Origin: Terrimonas ginsenosidimutans | GTDB lineage: Bacteria > Bacteroidota > Bacteroidia > Chitinophagales > Chitinophagaceae | Assembly: GCF_022012415.1 (NCBI RefSeq) | Contig: NZ_JAKLTR010000015.1 | Span: 124,001-188,000, forward strand | Direction: 5' to 3' | Length of the DNA: 64,000 nucleotides | In this document: piece after piece, positions 37,121 to 45,184 of the stretch | Numbering within the stretch: the first letter of the stretch is position 1 | How the letters are laid out: every line of letters starts with the position of its first letter | The notes under the pieces: generated by a model | What the model was told of the DNA's origin: nothing | Databases searched by the model: none | What the model saw: the letters and a program-made list of their open reading frames with translations, nothing else | Program-made: the position numbers and the translations under genes

Positions 37121-38197
37121 TTAAATCGCTTCTACCCCAAATTTCTTATAATACGCGATCAGCCACGCCACCACCTCATTGTAGGTTTCTTTGCCACCGG
37201 GTTGATTATTGGCTTTCAGGAAATTTCCATAGCCCCAGGATACGAAATTCTCAACAGGATTACGATGACGTTGATAGAATTCGCGCTGTTCGCGGATATC
37301 GGCAATCACCACCGGATGCAGCCCCTCGCGTAGTGACTTGGCCAGTGAAGTATCTCTCCGGCGCATTTCGCCGTATGAATAATTGAAAAGGTCGAAGTAC
37401 ATGGAATACCGGAATAAAGGCAAACGGCTTTGACGTCCGGCGAGGAATGCCACAAAATTCGCTTCATTTTCCTTTCCATAGCCAAGCTGGTGTGCGATCT
37501 CATGCAAGCTCACAAAAGGTTCGAGAAAAGAAGGGATCGTGGTATTTACCTGGGCTTCGCCCGAAAACGGGTTATAATATCCCTGGAATCCGAGATAATT
37601 TCCTAAATAGCTGAAAATCGATGGCTTCAATGACCTGGGGCTATACGCCAAAAAAGGATGATCTTTAGACACCCAATCATATATCGCCGCGCTTTCCCTG
37701 AACAGATCTTTTTTCTTGCGGACAGAATCCCGGCGTTCCGGTCCGGCCTGTTCCGCATAGGTATTCAATCTTGATTTAAGCGTTTGAGTCAGCGTATCAA
37801 GATCCGCCAGTGAGTATCGCTGCACTTTCAGGCCAAGCTGTACGGCAATCCCCTGCCGGTTGTAATTCAGTCCCCATAATAAGTTGAAGGAAACATAGAT
37901 GAACAGGAAAAAGAATATCCCCTGCTGAAGCGCTTTGATAAAATACTGGCGATTCAGCTGCTTTTTCACCGCCAACCGGATAAATCCACCTATCCGGTAG
38001 ATCAGTACAAGCACGAGGAACCCATAGAAAAGATCGCCGATGCTGAATGGGATCCAGCCTAAAATAAACCGCTGAACAGCAACGATCACCGGATAAATAC
38101 CATAAGTGTAATACCTCTCAACGAGTCCGGGGTACAGCGAGAGCCATTTTATCACAATACAAAGGATCACCAGCAACACCCAACTCCAGCTCTTCAT
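37121..38197 (-). CDS. DUF3810 membrane protein with HExxH motif
   Basis: A 358-residue protein if started at the ATG 38197; a GTG at 38233 could add 12 residues. Three N-terminal membrane helices (SWVLLVILCIVIKWL; GWIPFSIGDLFYGFLVLVLIY; GIFFFLFIYVSFNLLWG) are followed by a large outside or inside domain. That domain carries SLHEIAHQLGYGKENEANFVA, an HExxH with a downstream Glu, so a zinc metalloprotease-like site. DUF3810 proteins are common in Bacteroidota; function unknown. Confidence 0.88.
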   Translation of the reverse strand: MKSWSWVLLVILCIVIKWLSLYPGLVERYYTYGIYPVIVAVQRFILGWIPFSIGDLFYGFLVLVLIYRIGGFIRLAVKKQLNRQYFIKALQQGIFFFLFIYVSFNLLWGLNYNRQGIAVQLGLKVQRYSLADLDTLTQTLKSRLNTYAEQAGPERRDSVRKKKDLFRESAAIYDWVSKDHPFLAYSPRSLKPSIFSYLGNYLGFQGYYNPFSGEAQVNTTIPSFLEPFVSLHEIAHQLGYGKENEANFVAFLAGRQSRLPLFRYSMYFDLFNYSYGEMRRRDTSLAKSLREGLHPVVIADIREQREFYQRHRNPVENFVSWGYGNFLKANNQPGGKETYNEVVAWLIAYYKKFGVEAI

Positions 38198-38259
38198 TAA
38201 ACGCCTGAAGAGCCGGGAAACAAACTTCTGCACAAGTAATTATTTTAAAATATTCTTAA

Positions 38260-38412
38260 TCAACGTCTTAAATTCCTTTTATCCGGCACGCCCAGCCGAT
38301 CGATGGCCAGTAGCAGATCCGAAACGGCCTCATTCTGCCCAATACGCCCCGCAAATATCTGATACTTATCTTCTTTCTGCAATTTTCTGCTTAACATGCG
38401 GGCAATGGTCAT
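38260..38412 (-). CDS. Possible 50-aa small protein
   Basis: ATG at 38412, stop at 38260-38262, upstream of the DUF3810 gene on the same strand. The peptide contains SRKLQKEDKYQIFAGRIGQ and SDLLLAIDRLGVPDKRNLRR, with protein-like composition and amphipathic helices. No family recognised. It may be a small gene co-transcribed with DUF3810, or the tail of a decayed gene, because the frame stays open for a few codons upstream. Confidence 0.4.
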   Translation of the reverse strand: MTIARMLSRKLQKEDKYQIFAGRIGQNEAVSDLLLAIDRLGVPDKRNLRR

Positions 38413-38489
38413 CACCCATCGCCAACCATTATTCAAAAAATAATCGCAATAAACAACTCAATATTCCTCAAAGTTTCGCGTAAATCCCT

Positions 38490-38497
38490 TACCTTTG
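38490..38497 (+). promoter_or_regulatory. Bacteroidota -7 box (TACCTTTG)
   Basis: An exact TAnnTTTG match 22 bp before the DUF177 ATG. Likely promoter for the DUF177-rpmF-plsX block. Confidence 0.6.
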
Positions 38498-38519
38498 CCA
38501 ACTCTTTAAAAAGTTGATC

Positions 38520-39074
38520 ATGGCCTACCGGCGGGAATTTGAGATAGCTTTTGTGGGATTGAAACCCGGTGTTCATGAGTACAGCTACGAGATCACCGAT
38601 AAGTTCTTTGAGGCATTCCAGCAGCAGGATTTCCACAACTGCAAGGCGAATGTAAGGTTGTTACTGGACAAAAAAAACGGTTTCATGTTGTTGAAATTTG
38701 AAATCGGAGGATCACTTGAAGTGACCTGTGACCGGTGCAATAATAACCTTCCCCTTGATCTGTGGGACGAGTTCAATATCACCGTGAAAATGGTGGAAGA
38801 ACCCGAACTGATGAATGACCAGGAAGAAGATCCCGATGTGTACTACATCAGCCGTGGCGAAAGCCATCTTGATGTGGCTGCATGGATCTACGAATTCATC
38901 AACCTCACTATTCCCATGCAGAAAACATGCGGATATGATGATGCCAGCGGCCCTCATTGCAATCCAAAAGCAATGGAAATGCTGAAAAAACTGGAAACCA
39001 AAGAGAACGAAAAAGAGAAAACAGAAAATCCGATCTGGAAAGGGTTGGAGAAATTTAAAGACCTGGATAATTAA
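38520..39074 (+). CDS. DUF177 (YceD-like) protein
   Basis: A 184-residue protein; ATG at 38520. A beta-rich YceD fold with CDRCNNNLPL and, later, CGYDDASGPHC provides four Cys that could bind zinc. The C-terminus is charged. DUF177 genes almost always sit directly before rpmF, as here. In other bacteria YceD is linked to 23S rRNA and ribosome assembly. The block DUF177-rpmF-plsX is the standard order. Confidence 0.92.
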   Translation: MAYRREFEIAFVGLKPGVHEYSYEITDKFFEAFQQQDFHNCKANVRLLLDKKNGFMLLKFEIGGSLEVTCDRCNNNLPLDLWDEFNITVKMVEEPELMNDQEEDPDVYYISRGESHLDVAAWIYEFINLTIPMQKTCGYDDASGPHCNPKAMEMLKKLETKENEKEKTENPIWKGLEKFKDLDN

Positions 39075-39122
39075 AGCATTGGGCAGCAATGCCTTTTTTT
39101 TAAAGATTATAATTGTTGAGTT

Positions 39123-39314
39123 ATGCCAAATCCGAAACGCAGACACAGCCAGCAGAGAAGCGCAAAACGTAGAACGCACTATAAAGCTACTGCACAGACT
39201 TTAACTATTGATAGCGCTACAGGCGAAACACACGTTCGTCACCGCGCACACGTGAGCGAAGGCAAGCTTTACTATAAAGGTAAAGTTGTAGCTGAGAAGT
39301 CTCCTGTAAAGTAA
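39123..39314 (+). CDS. rpmF: 50S ribosomal protein L32
   Basis: A 63-residue basic protein starting MPNPKRRHSQQRSAKRRTHY, the L32 signature. The paired Cys zinc motif of some L32 forms is absent; this is the Cys-free type. Located 48 bp after DUF177. In many bacteria rpmF and plsX are co-expressed to link translation with lipid synthesis, but here about 330 bp with repeats separate them. Confidence 0.97.
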   Translation: MPNPKRRHSQQRSAKRRTHYKATAQTLTIDSATGETHVRHRAHVSEGKLYYKGKVVAEKSPVK

Positions 39315-39635
39315 AAAGTCAAAATTAAAAAGTCAAAATCCGGTTCCTGTTGTCAGGAAAGGATTCCTTTTTAATATACTTGAGTAATTGATTCCAAAAT
39401 TCATTGGGCATTGTCTGATGGAGTTTGGAATTTCTGTTTTTGGGAAACAAGATAGTACGGATCACAGGCGGGTCGGGGTAATGGAAATATGATGACAGAT
39501 GGCCTTCATTATATCTTTCTGCGATAGTTTTGAGTAAACAGCAATACAGAATCACCCGCAGTCAGCCGTCCGTCGTCCCCCGGCTTCCCGAAACTATCTC
39601 CACTTTTTTACTTTTTACTTTTTACTTTTGACTTC
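39308..39635. repeat. Facing AAAAGTCAAAA/AAAAGTAAAAA word repeats flanking a spacer
   Basis: The left arm (39308-39340) and right arm (39602-39635) are A/T-rich tracts built of the words AAAAGTCAAAA and AAAAGTAAAAA in opposite orientation, between rpmF and plsX. The enclosed 260 bp hold a doubtful minus-strand open frame (39325-39555). Confidence 0.6.
39325..39555 (-). CDS. Doubtful hypothetical protein or remnant, 76 aa
   Basis: The frame reads SSYFHYPDPPVIRTILFP and MPNEFWNQLLKYIKKESFP, with protein-like composition rich in Asn, Pro and aromatic residues. It lies between facing word repeats and its stop overlaps one of them. No family recognised. It may be the decayed end of an inserted gene interrupting the rpmF-plsX spacing. 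Confidence 0.3.
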   Translation of the reverse strand: MILYCCLLKTIAERYNEGHLSSYFHYPDPPVIRTILFPKNRNSKLHQTMPNEFWNQLLKYIKKESFPDNRNRILTF

Positions 39636-39648
39636 ATATAAGCTTCCA

Positions 39649-40587
39649 ATGAATATAGGACTAGACATGATGGGTGGCGACCTTGCTCCGCTCGAAGCGG
39701 TAAAAGGCGTATTGCAATACCTAAATGAAGACAGTTCAGCTTCTGTTCTCTTCCTCATCGGCGACCAGCCGAAGGTTGAGCAATTACTGGACGAGCATAA
39801 GGTGTCACGCGAACGTATCCAGGTGATACATTCGGAGCAAGTGATCGACATGCACGAACACCCCACCAAAGCCCTCAAGGAAAAGCAACGCTCTTCCATC
39901 GCTATCGGGTTCCATTTGCTGGCAACCGGAAAGATCGATTCATTTATCAGTGCAGGCAACACAGGAGCCATGCTGGTAGGTGCCCTCTTCAGCATTAAGG
40001 CGCTGGAAGGCGTACTCCGGCCAACTATCTCCACCATCATTCCACGGGAAAACGGCAATACAGGTCTTCTGCTCGATGTCGGTCTGAACGCAGATTGCAA
40101 ACCCGAGCAGCTTAACCAGTTTGCCATCATGGGATCCGTTTATGCACAACTGATGCTCGATATCAGCAACCCCAGGGTCGGACTCATGAATGTCGGTGAA
40201 GAGGAAGGCAAAGGCAACCTGCTTGCCCAGGCAACCTATCCCCTGCTTAAAGAAAATAAACATATCAATTTCATCGGCAACATCGAAGGACGTGATGTTC
40301 TTGAAGACAAAGCAGACGTAATGGTTTGTGAAGGCTTTACGGGCAATATCATTCTCAAACTGGCCGAATCCCTCTATGAGATCACGCACCGCCAAAAGAT
40401 CGAGCATGAATACTTCGAGCGATTCAACTTTGAAAACTACGGCGGCACACCCGTACTCGGCGTAAGCAAACCCGTAATAATCGGTCACGGCATCTCAAAA
40501 GCCAAAGCCTTTAAGAACATGATCAAAGTTGCGCAGCAAATGATAGAGAAGGATGTGCTGGGAAAGATGAAGGAAGAACTGAAGTAG
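39649..40587 (+). CDS. plsX: Phosphate acyltransferase PlsX
   Basis: A 312-residue protein beginning MNIGLDMMGGDLAPLEAV, the PlsX start; the ATG at 39649 is preferred over an upstream TTG. Motifs include FISAGNTGAMLVGA, GLLLDVGLNADCKP, GLMNVGEEEGKGN, VCEGFTGNIILK and VIIGHG. PlsX converts acyl-ACP to acyl-phosphate, the first step in phosphatidic acid synthesis in most bacteria. fabH, often the next gene, is not here; an unrelated minus-strand gene follows a repeat and terminator. Confidence 0.97.
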   Translation: MNIGLDMMGGDLAPLEAVKGVLQYLNEDSSASVLFLIGDQPKVEQLLDEHKVSRERIQVIHSEQVIDMHEHPTKALKEKQRSSIAIGFHLLATGKIDSFISAGNTGAMLVGALFSIKALEGVLRPTISTIIPRENGNTGLLLDVGLNADCKPEQLNQFAIMGSVYAQLMLDISNPRVGLMNVGEEEGKGNLLAQATYPLLKENKHINFIGNIEGRDVLEDKADVMVCEGFTGNIILKLAESLYEITHRQKIEHEYFERFNFENYGGTPVLGVSKPVIIGHGISKAKAFKNMIKVAQQMIEKDVLGKMKEELK

Positions 40588-40643
40588 TTGACCGTTGACC
40601 GTTGACCGTTGACCGTTGACCGTTGACCGTTGACCGTTGACCG
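40588..40643 (+). repeat. Eight tandem copies of TTGACCG, with facing copies at 40747-40772
   Basis: Exactly eight perfect 7-bp units begin right after the plsX stop. On the other side of the terminator, 40747-40772 holds inverted copies (CGGTCAA words), so the whole region can fold into a long hairpin around the terminator. Confidence 0.9.
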
Positions 40644-40646
40644 ACA

Positions 40647-40701
40647 CAAATTAAAAGAGGGGGGTTATCGTTTAAAACGATAACCCCTCTCTTTTAATTT
40701 G
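40647..40701. terminator. Long palindromic terminator after plsX
   Basis: The arms CAAATTAAAAGAG..GGGGTTATCG and the mirrored half form a stem of about 25 bp with TTTAAA at its centre, T/A-rich at both ends. Bidirectional, between plsX and the convergent minus-strand gene. Confidence 0.85.
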
Positions 40702-40785
40702 TATACGAAGATGCAATTCTATTCTACCTCGATTGAATTCCGGGCAACGGTCAACGGACAACGGTCAACGGACCACAATCACCGA

Positions 40786-42399
40786 TCACCGAACATACAC
40801 CTCAATCATCCCCTTCGTATCCCCCCTTCTCGGTGCAAAGAAAGAATCCACCATCTGGTAATGTACTTTCAGGCTGTCACGGACCCTGAATGGATAGAAA
40901 TTGTTCAGGGTCGGGATGTTCTCAAATAATACGAGATCGTATTTTTTATCCGCAATATTCTTTTCAAACATCTCCGCCTGCTTGTTGAACATACCCACAC
41001 CAAGGTGATACCAGAGCGGGTAGTGTTCTCCCTTTTCCAGCTTATAAGGCATTTCGACAGCAAGTGGGGTAAGCTCACTCATATTCAATACACTCAGGTC
41101 TTTCTTTTGCTTTACGATATCCATATTCAACAGGCGCTTCATTCCATCAATGGTTGGCGCTGGCATATAGATATTTTTGAAAGACTTAAGATCGGAGAAT
41201 GTCCACTCTGACAGTGGGATCTCCACGGTATCTTTTGGAAAGATCATGTAGGTCTGTTTATTCACCACATTTTCCGCAGAAGCAATTGACTGTTCTTTTT
41301 TCGGCATTGCCCTGTCCAACACACGCTCGATATACCTCCAGTACACATTACTCCACCATAAGAGTATGCCACAGGTAAGCACAGCGAATACCAGCCTTTT
41401 TCTTGGTTCGAATGCTGGTAGTGCTGACAATTGCGCCAGGATAAAGGCAATCGCAAAACTGTGAAAGAATATGTTATTGTCCGGGGGAGTATAACTGGTT
41501 ACCTGGAATACAGCAGCTTCTGCCAGTATCGCAATTGTGAGGAACAGGAACAGCACATCTGTCTTGCTGGTCCAGAAATCCTTCCAGGTCCTGAATCTTA
41601 ACAGCAGAACGATCGCGATGATGAACAGGTAAAATTTGATCCACATGGAACCGATGAAGAATTCCTGAACGATATCCATCAAAGAGATCCGTGCAGAATG
41701 GGGAGCCTGCCCATGATTGAACCAGTAGCCGAATCCATATCTCGAAAGATAGAGGATAACGATCAGGCCGATTGCAAACAAGGTTCCGCCAAAGATCAGT
41801 GCCGGCCTCCATTTACGTGTCTGCAAACTGTGTAAACCCGCAACCGCAAGACTGATCAGTACTGCGAGCGCACCTGCGTCCTGTTTCGTAAAAAACGAAC
41901 ACATCGTAAAGAATGCGGCAAGCACGAGTAACAGTATTTGTTTTTTAGCGGCCTGTTCGGCAAGCGCTTTTAACAGAAAGGCCAATCCCACCAATTCGTA
42001 TACTATTACGGTATGGTTATACCATGGCCAGAAATTGAAAAAGGAATAGGAAAGGCAGAACAGCAGTATGCTGGAAAAACGCACAGCTGAAGAGACTTTG
42101 AAACTTTTCAGTATGGAGCGGAATGCCAGTCCGGAAAGAATGTTCAGGAATACCTGTGCCTTTACCAGGGTGATCATCGCCGGACCGAACAGCTTGAAAA
42201 AGATCGCGGGCACCGCCCAGTACATCCCTCCCATCGGCAGGCCGAAATCACGGAAAGGGACCTCACCATTACTCATCCGGTAGGCGCCCTCCCAGGAGAG
42301 GAAAATATTCACACGATAAGGAAAGGTGGAGAACAGGGGTATTGATGCGAGAATTACAATTAACCCGATCTCAACGTAATTGATGTATCTGCTTTTCAT
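40786..42399 (-). CDS. Polytopic membrane protein, GT-C glycosyltransferase-like
   Basis: A 537-residue protein with about 10 or more hydrophobic helices over residues 8-385 and a soluble C-terminal domain (about 390-537). After the first helix there is an acidic position in SWEGAYRMSNGEVPFRDFGLP, in the place where GT-C enzymes (ArnT/PMT-like) carry their catalytic Asp/Glu loop. The YNHTVIVYE and SFFTKQDAG segments fit such transferases. It may use polyprenyl-phosphate sugars; the neighbouring lipid-sugar module supports this. Not assigned to a named family. Confidence 0.75.
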   Translation of the reverse strand: MKSRYINYVEIGLIVILASIPLFSTFPYRVNIFLSWEGAYRMSNGEVPFRDFGLPMGGMYWAVPAIFFKLFGPAMITLVKAQVFLNILSGLAFRSILKSFKVSSAVRFSSILLFCLSYSFFNFWPWYNHTVIVYELVGLAFLLKALAEQAAKKQILLLVLAAFFTMCSFFTKQDAGALAVLISLAVAGLHSLQTRKWRPALIFGGTLFAIGLIVILYLSRYGFGYWFNHGQAPHSARISLMDIVQEFFIGSMWIKFYLFIIAIVLLLRFRTWKDFWTSKTDVLFLFLTIAILAEAAVFQVTSYTPPDNNIFFHSFAIAFILAQLSALPAFEPRKRLVFAVLTCGILLWWSNVYWRYIERVLDRAMPKKEQSIASAENVVNKQTYMIFPKDTVEIPLSEWTFSDLKSFKNIYMPAPTIDGMKRLLNMDIVKQKKDLSVLNMSELTPLAVEMPYKLEKGEHYPLWYHLGVGMFNKQAEMFEKNIADKKYDLVLFENIPTLNNFYPFRVRDSLKVHYQMVDSFFAPRRGDTKGMIEVYVR

Positions 42400-42770
42400 A
42401 ATTAGGTGGCTAATATAGAAATAAAGCTTGGCTGAATCAAGGGGGAACGCGACAGGCTAATAATAAATCGAGATTAAGTGTACAGGCCGCAAGGCTCACG
42501 CCTCGCCCGGCTTATCATAACCGCCCGAAGCCTTTTCCCACCAAACAATGCATTTCCTTGCGTCCTTGCCGGCTTTTGCTCCCTTTCGATATTTCCAGGC
42601 TTAGCAACTTGTCGATTTGCCCCTTAAAAGATAGGGCCGCATTTTCCGGGATGTCAACCATCAACCGCCAGCACCGTCTCACAGCCCAAAATACCCGCCC
42701 GGCTAAAGCTTTCCCCACAATTATAATTTATCCGTTTTAGTTTGTATTTTGTCGCACAATTTGATCTAAA
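42400..42770. other. Intergenic between divergent glycan genes
   Basis: 371 bp. The only open frames have shadow-like composition. A short piece (TTGCGTCCTTGCCGG near 42560) resembles the CTTTGCGTCC words of the 61.8 kb palindrome. No RNA gene or exact -7 box is found. Confidence 0.4.
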
Positions 42771-43655
42771 GTGGCATATATTAAGCTATTACGTCCCAAA
42801 CACTGGGCAAAAAACCTTTTCCTTTTCATCCCTTTATTTTTTGCAGGAGAGTTTCTCAACTTCGAAAAGATCTCCCAGATCCTGCTTGGCTTCATCGCTT
42901 TTTCGGCTATCGCGAGCAGTATTTATATCCTGAACGATTACCGGGATATCGAAGATGACCGTAAACATCCTAAAAAGAAATTCCGCCCGCTGGCAAGTGG
43001 AGCAGTTTCCAAACCTGCTGCGCTCGTTATCGCGGCAATATTGATCGTAGGTGGATTCGGACTTGCTTATTTCATCCGCGACAAGTTCATGTTTGTTCTC
43101 GGCATCTATTTCTTTATCAATGTCGGTTATTCCTTTGGTTTAAAGAATGTTGCGATCCTTGATATAATCCTCCTTGCGGCTGGCTTTGTTTTGCGCGTTA
43201 AAGGCGGATCTGTGATCTCCAACATCGCGCTGTCAGAATGGATCGTGATCATGGTCTTCCTTTTGGCCGTATTCATGGCCCTGGGTAAGAGACGCGACGA
43301 TGTTATCTTAAAAATAAATTCCGGGGTGGATATGAGGAAGTCTATAAAAGGCTATAATTTAGAGCTTCTGAATTCATTACTTGCCCTGATTTGTGCTGTT
43401 ATTGTGGTGGCGTATTTCATGTACACCATGTCTCCGGAAACAATGACAAAACTTGGAACTCATCGTTTATATTATACCTGTCTTTTTGTAATGGCAGGTC
43501 TCATGAGATACCTCCAGATCATATTCGTACAGGCAGACTCCGGGTCGCCAACAAAAATCCTTTACAAAGACCTTTTCATTCAAATCGTTCTCATCCTTTG
43601 GATCGCCAGTTTTGCTGCCATCATTTACATAAAAGATTTTTCATTTTTTGAATAG
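42771..43655 (+). CDS. UbiA-family polyprenyl-phosphate phosphoribosyltransferase (DPPR synthase-like)
   Basis: A 294-residue protein with about nine membrane helices. The Mg/PRPP site NDYRDIEDDRKHPKKKFRP (residues 55-73) is the subtype signature of decaprenyl-phosphate phosphoribosyltransferase (Rv3806c/UbiA), and LGKRRDDV is its second Asp motif. It would move phosphoribose from PRPP to a polyprenyl phosphate on the cytoplasmic side. The start is GTG 42771: a stop lies three codons upstream and no ATG is nearby. First gene of a three-gene module. Confidence 0.9.
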   Translation: MAYIKLLRPKHWAKNLFLFIPLFFAGEFLNFEKISQILLGFIAFSAIASSIYILNDYRDIEDDRKHPKKKFRPLASGAVSKPAALVIAAILIVGGFGLAYFIRDKFMFVLGIYFFINVGYSFGLKNVAILDIILLAAGFVLRVKGGSVISNIALSEWIVIMVFLLAVFMALGKRRDDVILKINSGVDMRKSIKGYNLELLNSLLALICAVIVVAYFMYTMSPETMTKLGTHRLYYTCLFVMAGLMRYLQIIFVQADSGSPTKILYKDLFIQIVLILWIASFAAIIYIKDFSFFE

Positions 43656-43741
43656 CTGGAGCGCTGACTGATAACCGGGTTTCGTTCCCGGAACAGACGG
43701 TAAGCTTTTTAAAGCGAACTTATATTTATAACAGACTGAAG

Positions 43742-44473
43742 ATGCCAACTGCTTTAATACTAGGGGCCACGTCCGATATGGGCATGGCTGTTGCCAAAAA
43801 ATTTGCACAGGAGAAATATAATATTCAACTGGCTGGTAGAAATACCGCAGCACTCGCCCCGCTTAAATCCGACCTCGAGATCAGATTCGGAATTTCCTGC
43901 ACCGCCCACCAATTCGACGCGGCAGATTTCAACTCACACCAGGCTTTTTATGACAACCTGCCTGTAAAGCCTGAAGTGACTGTCTGCGTGGTAGGTTATA
44001 TGAATGATAATGAAAAAGTGATCGCAGACTTCTCTGAAACGCTCAACACGATCAATTCAAATTATACCGGGCTTGTTTCAATCCTGAATATCATTTCAAA
44101 AGATTATGCAGACAAACAGAGTGGTGTGATCGTGGGGATCAGCTCGGTTGCCGGCCTGAGAGGGCGTCAAAGCAATTACATCTACGGAAGCGCAAAAGCC
44201 GCTTTTACCGCTTATCTCTCGGGGCTGCGTAACAGGTTATATCATCATAAAGTACACGTGGTAACTGTTCTGCCTGGTTTTGTATACACGAAAATGACCG
44301 CAGACCTGGCCCTTCCCAAACTGCTGACCGCTTACCCCGAACAGGTCGGTGATGCGATCTATAAAGCGGTTCAAAAGCGCAAGAACGTTATCTATGTGAA
44401 ATGGTTCTGGAAATGGATCATGCTGATCATTACTTCCATTCCTGAGAACATGTTTAAAAAGAAAAAACTGTGA
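43742..44473 (+). CDS. DprE2-like short-chain dehydrogenase
   Basis: A 243-residue SDR beginning MPTALILGATSDMGMAVAKK, with the catalytic Ser in GISSVAGLRGR and YIYGSAKAAFTAY (Tyr-x3-Lys). This pattern and length match decaprenylphospho-D-erythro-2-ulose reductase (DprE2, Rv3791), which completes the epimerisation of polyprenyl-phospho-ribose to arabinose. It lies directly downstream of the UbiA-type synthase, which supports that role. The partner FAD oxidase DprE1 is not in the window. Confidence 0.85.
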   Translation: MPTALILGATSDMGMAVAKKFAQEKYNIQLAGRNTAALAPLKSDLEIRFGISCTAHQFDAADFNSHQAFYDNLPVKPEVTVCVVGYMNDNEKVIADFSETLNTINSNYTGLVSILNIISKDYADKQSGVIVGISSVAGLRGRQSNYIYGSAKAAFTAYLSGLRNRLYHHKVHVVTVLPGFVYTKMTADLALPKLLTAYPEQVGDAIYKAVQKRKNVIYVKWFWKWIMLIITSIPENMFKKKKL

Positions 44474-45069
44474 AAAAAGGGATTGCATTTTTCGACTTTG
44501 ACGGGACGATCACCACAAAAGATACCCTGCTGGAATTCATCAAATTCAGCAAAGGGACTTTGCCCTTTTATGCCGGCTTTGTTCTGTACAGCCCGTATCT
44601 GATCGCTTATAAACTGAAAGTGATCTCAAACCAGCTGGCAAAAGAGAAAATACTTGCACATTTTTTCGCAGGAATGTCAGCAGAACAGTTCACCATTCTT
44701 TGCAAACGTTTTGTCGAGGAGAAATTACCAGCCCTGATCAGACCCGGAGCCCTGGAAGAGATCCGTGAACATCAGAAAAACGGGACCGCCGTCGTGATCG
44801 TGTCTGCCTCCCCTCAGAACTGGATCAGCGAGTGGACCAATCAGATCAACGTTCAGCTGATGGCAACAAACCTGGTTGTGGTAAATGGCCGCATTACCGG
44901 GAAGATCGATGGCAAAAACTGTCACGGAGAGGAGAAAGTCAGAAGGATCAGGGATAAATACACCCTGGACGAATTCGGAGATATTTATGCTTACGGAGAT
45001 ACGAAGGGAGACCTGCCCATGCTGGCGATCTCCAATCATCCCTCCTACAGGCCTTTCAGGAATCAATAA
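44470..45069 (+). CDS. HAD-IB family phosphatase
   Basis: A 199-residue HAD protein of the SerB/PGPase-like IB subfamily. Motif I is FFDFDGTITTKDTL, motif II VIVSASPQNW, a Lys in EEKVRR, and motif III AYGDTKGDLPML. Its start is GTG 44470, overlapping the TGA of the SDR gene (GTGA), so translation is coupled. In this setting it could remove the 5-phosphate from polyprenyl-phospho-5-phosphoribose, the step done by a different enzyme type in mycobacteria. That role is inference. Confidence 0.88.
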   Translation: MKKGIAFFDFDGTITTKDTLLEFIKFSKGTLPFYAGFVLYSPYLIAYKLKVISNQLAKEKILAHFFAGMSAEQFTILCKRFVEEKLPALIRPGALEEIREHQKNGTAVVIVSASPQNWISEWTNQINVQLMATNLVVVNGRITGKIDGKNCHGEEKVRRIRDKYTLDEFGDIYAYGDTKGDLPMLAISNHPSYRPFRNQ

Positions 45070-45184
45070 AATGACAATACCGGTACAGACGGAATGTAGT
45101 ATTTAGGAAAAACTATGATTTATTTTATACTTTAGCCTGCATCCCAAGCACCACCCTTAACATAACCAAGTAAATAAAACCACT

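Noticed and set aside
40588-40643. TTGACCG x8 as a CRISPR or phase-variable coding repeat
   Set aside because: The units are contiguous with no spacers and lie after a stop codon, so neither CRISPR nor in-frame coding variation applies.
42515-42718. 67-codon minus-strand open frame between divergent glycan genes
   Set aside because: Arg/Gly/Trp-rich shadow-like translation; the region looks like promoter spacer.
42771-45069. UbiA-family gene as a menaquinone or heme O prenyltransferase
   Set aside because: The NDYRDIEDDRKHPKKKFRP motif and the DprE2-like neighbour fit the phosphoribosyl-polyprenol type better.
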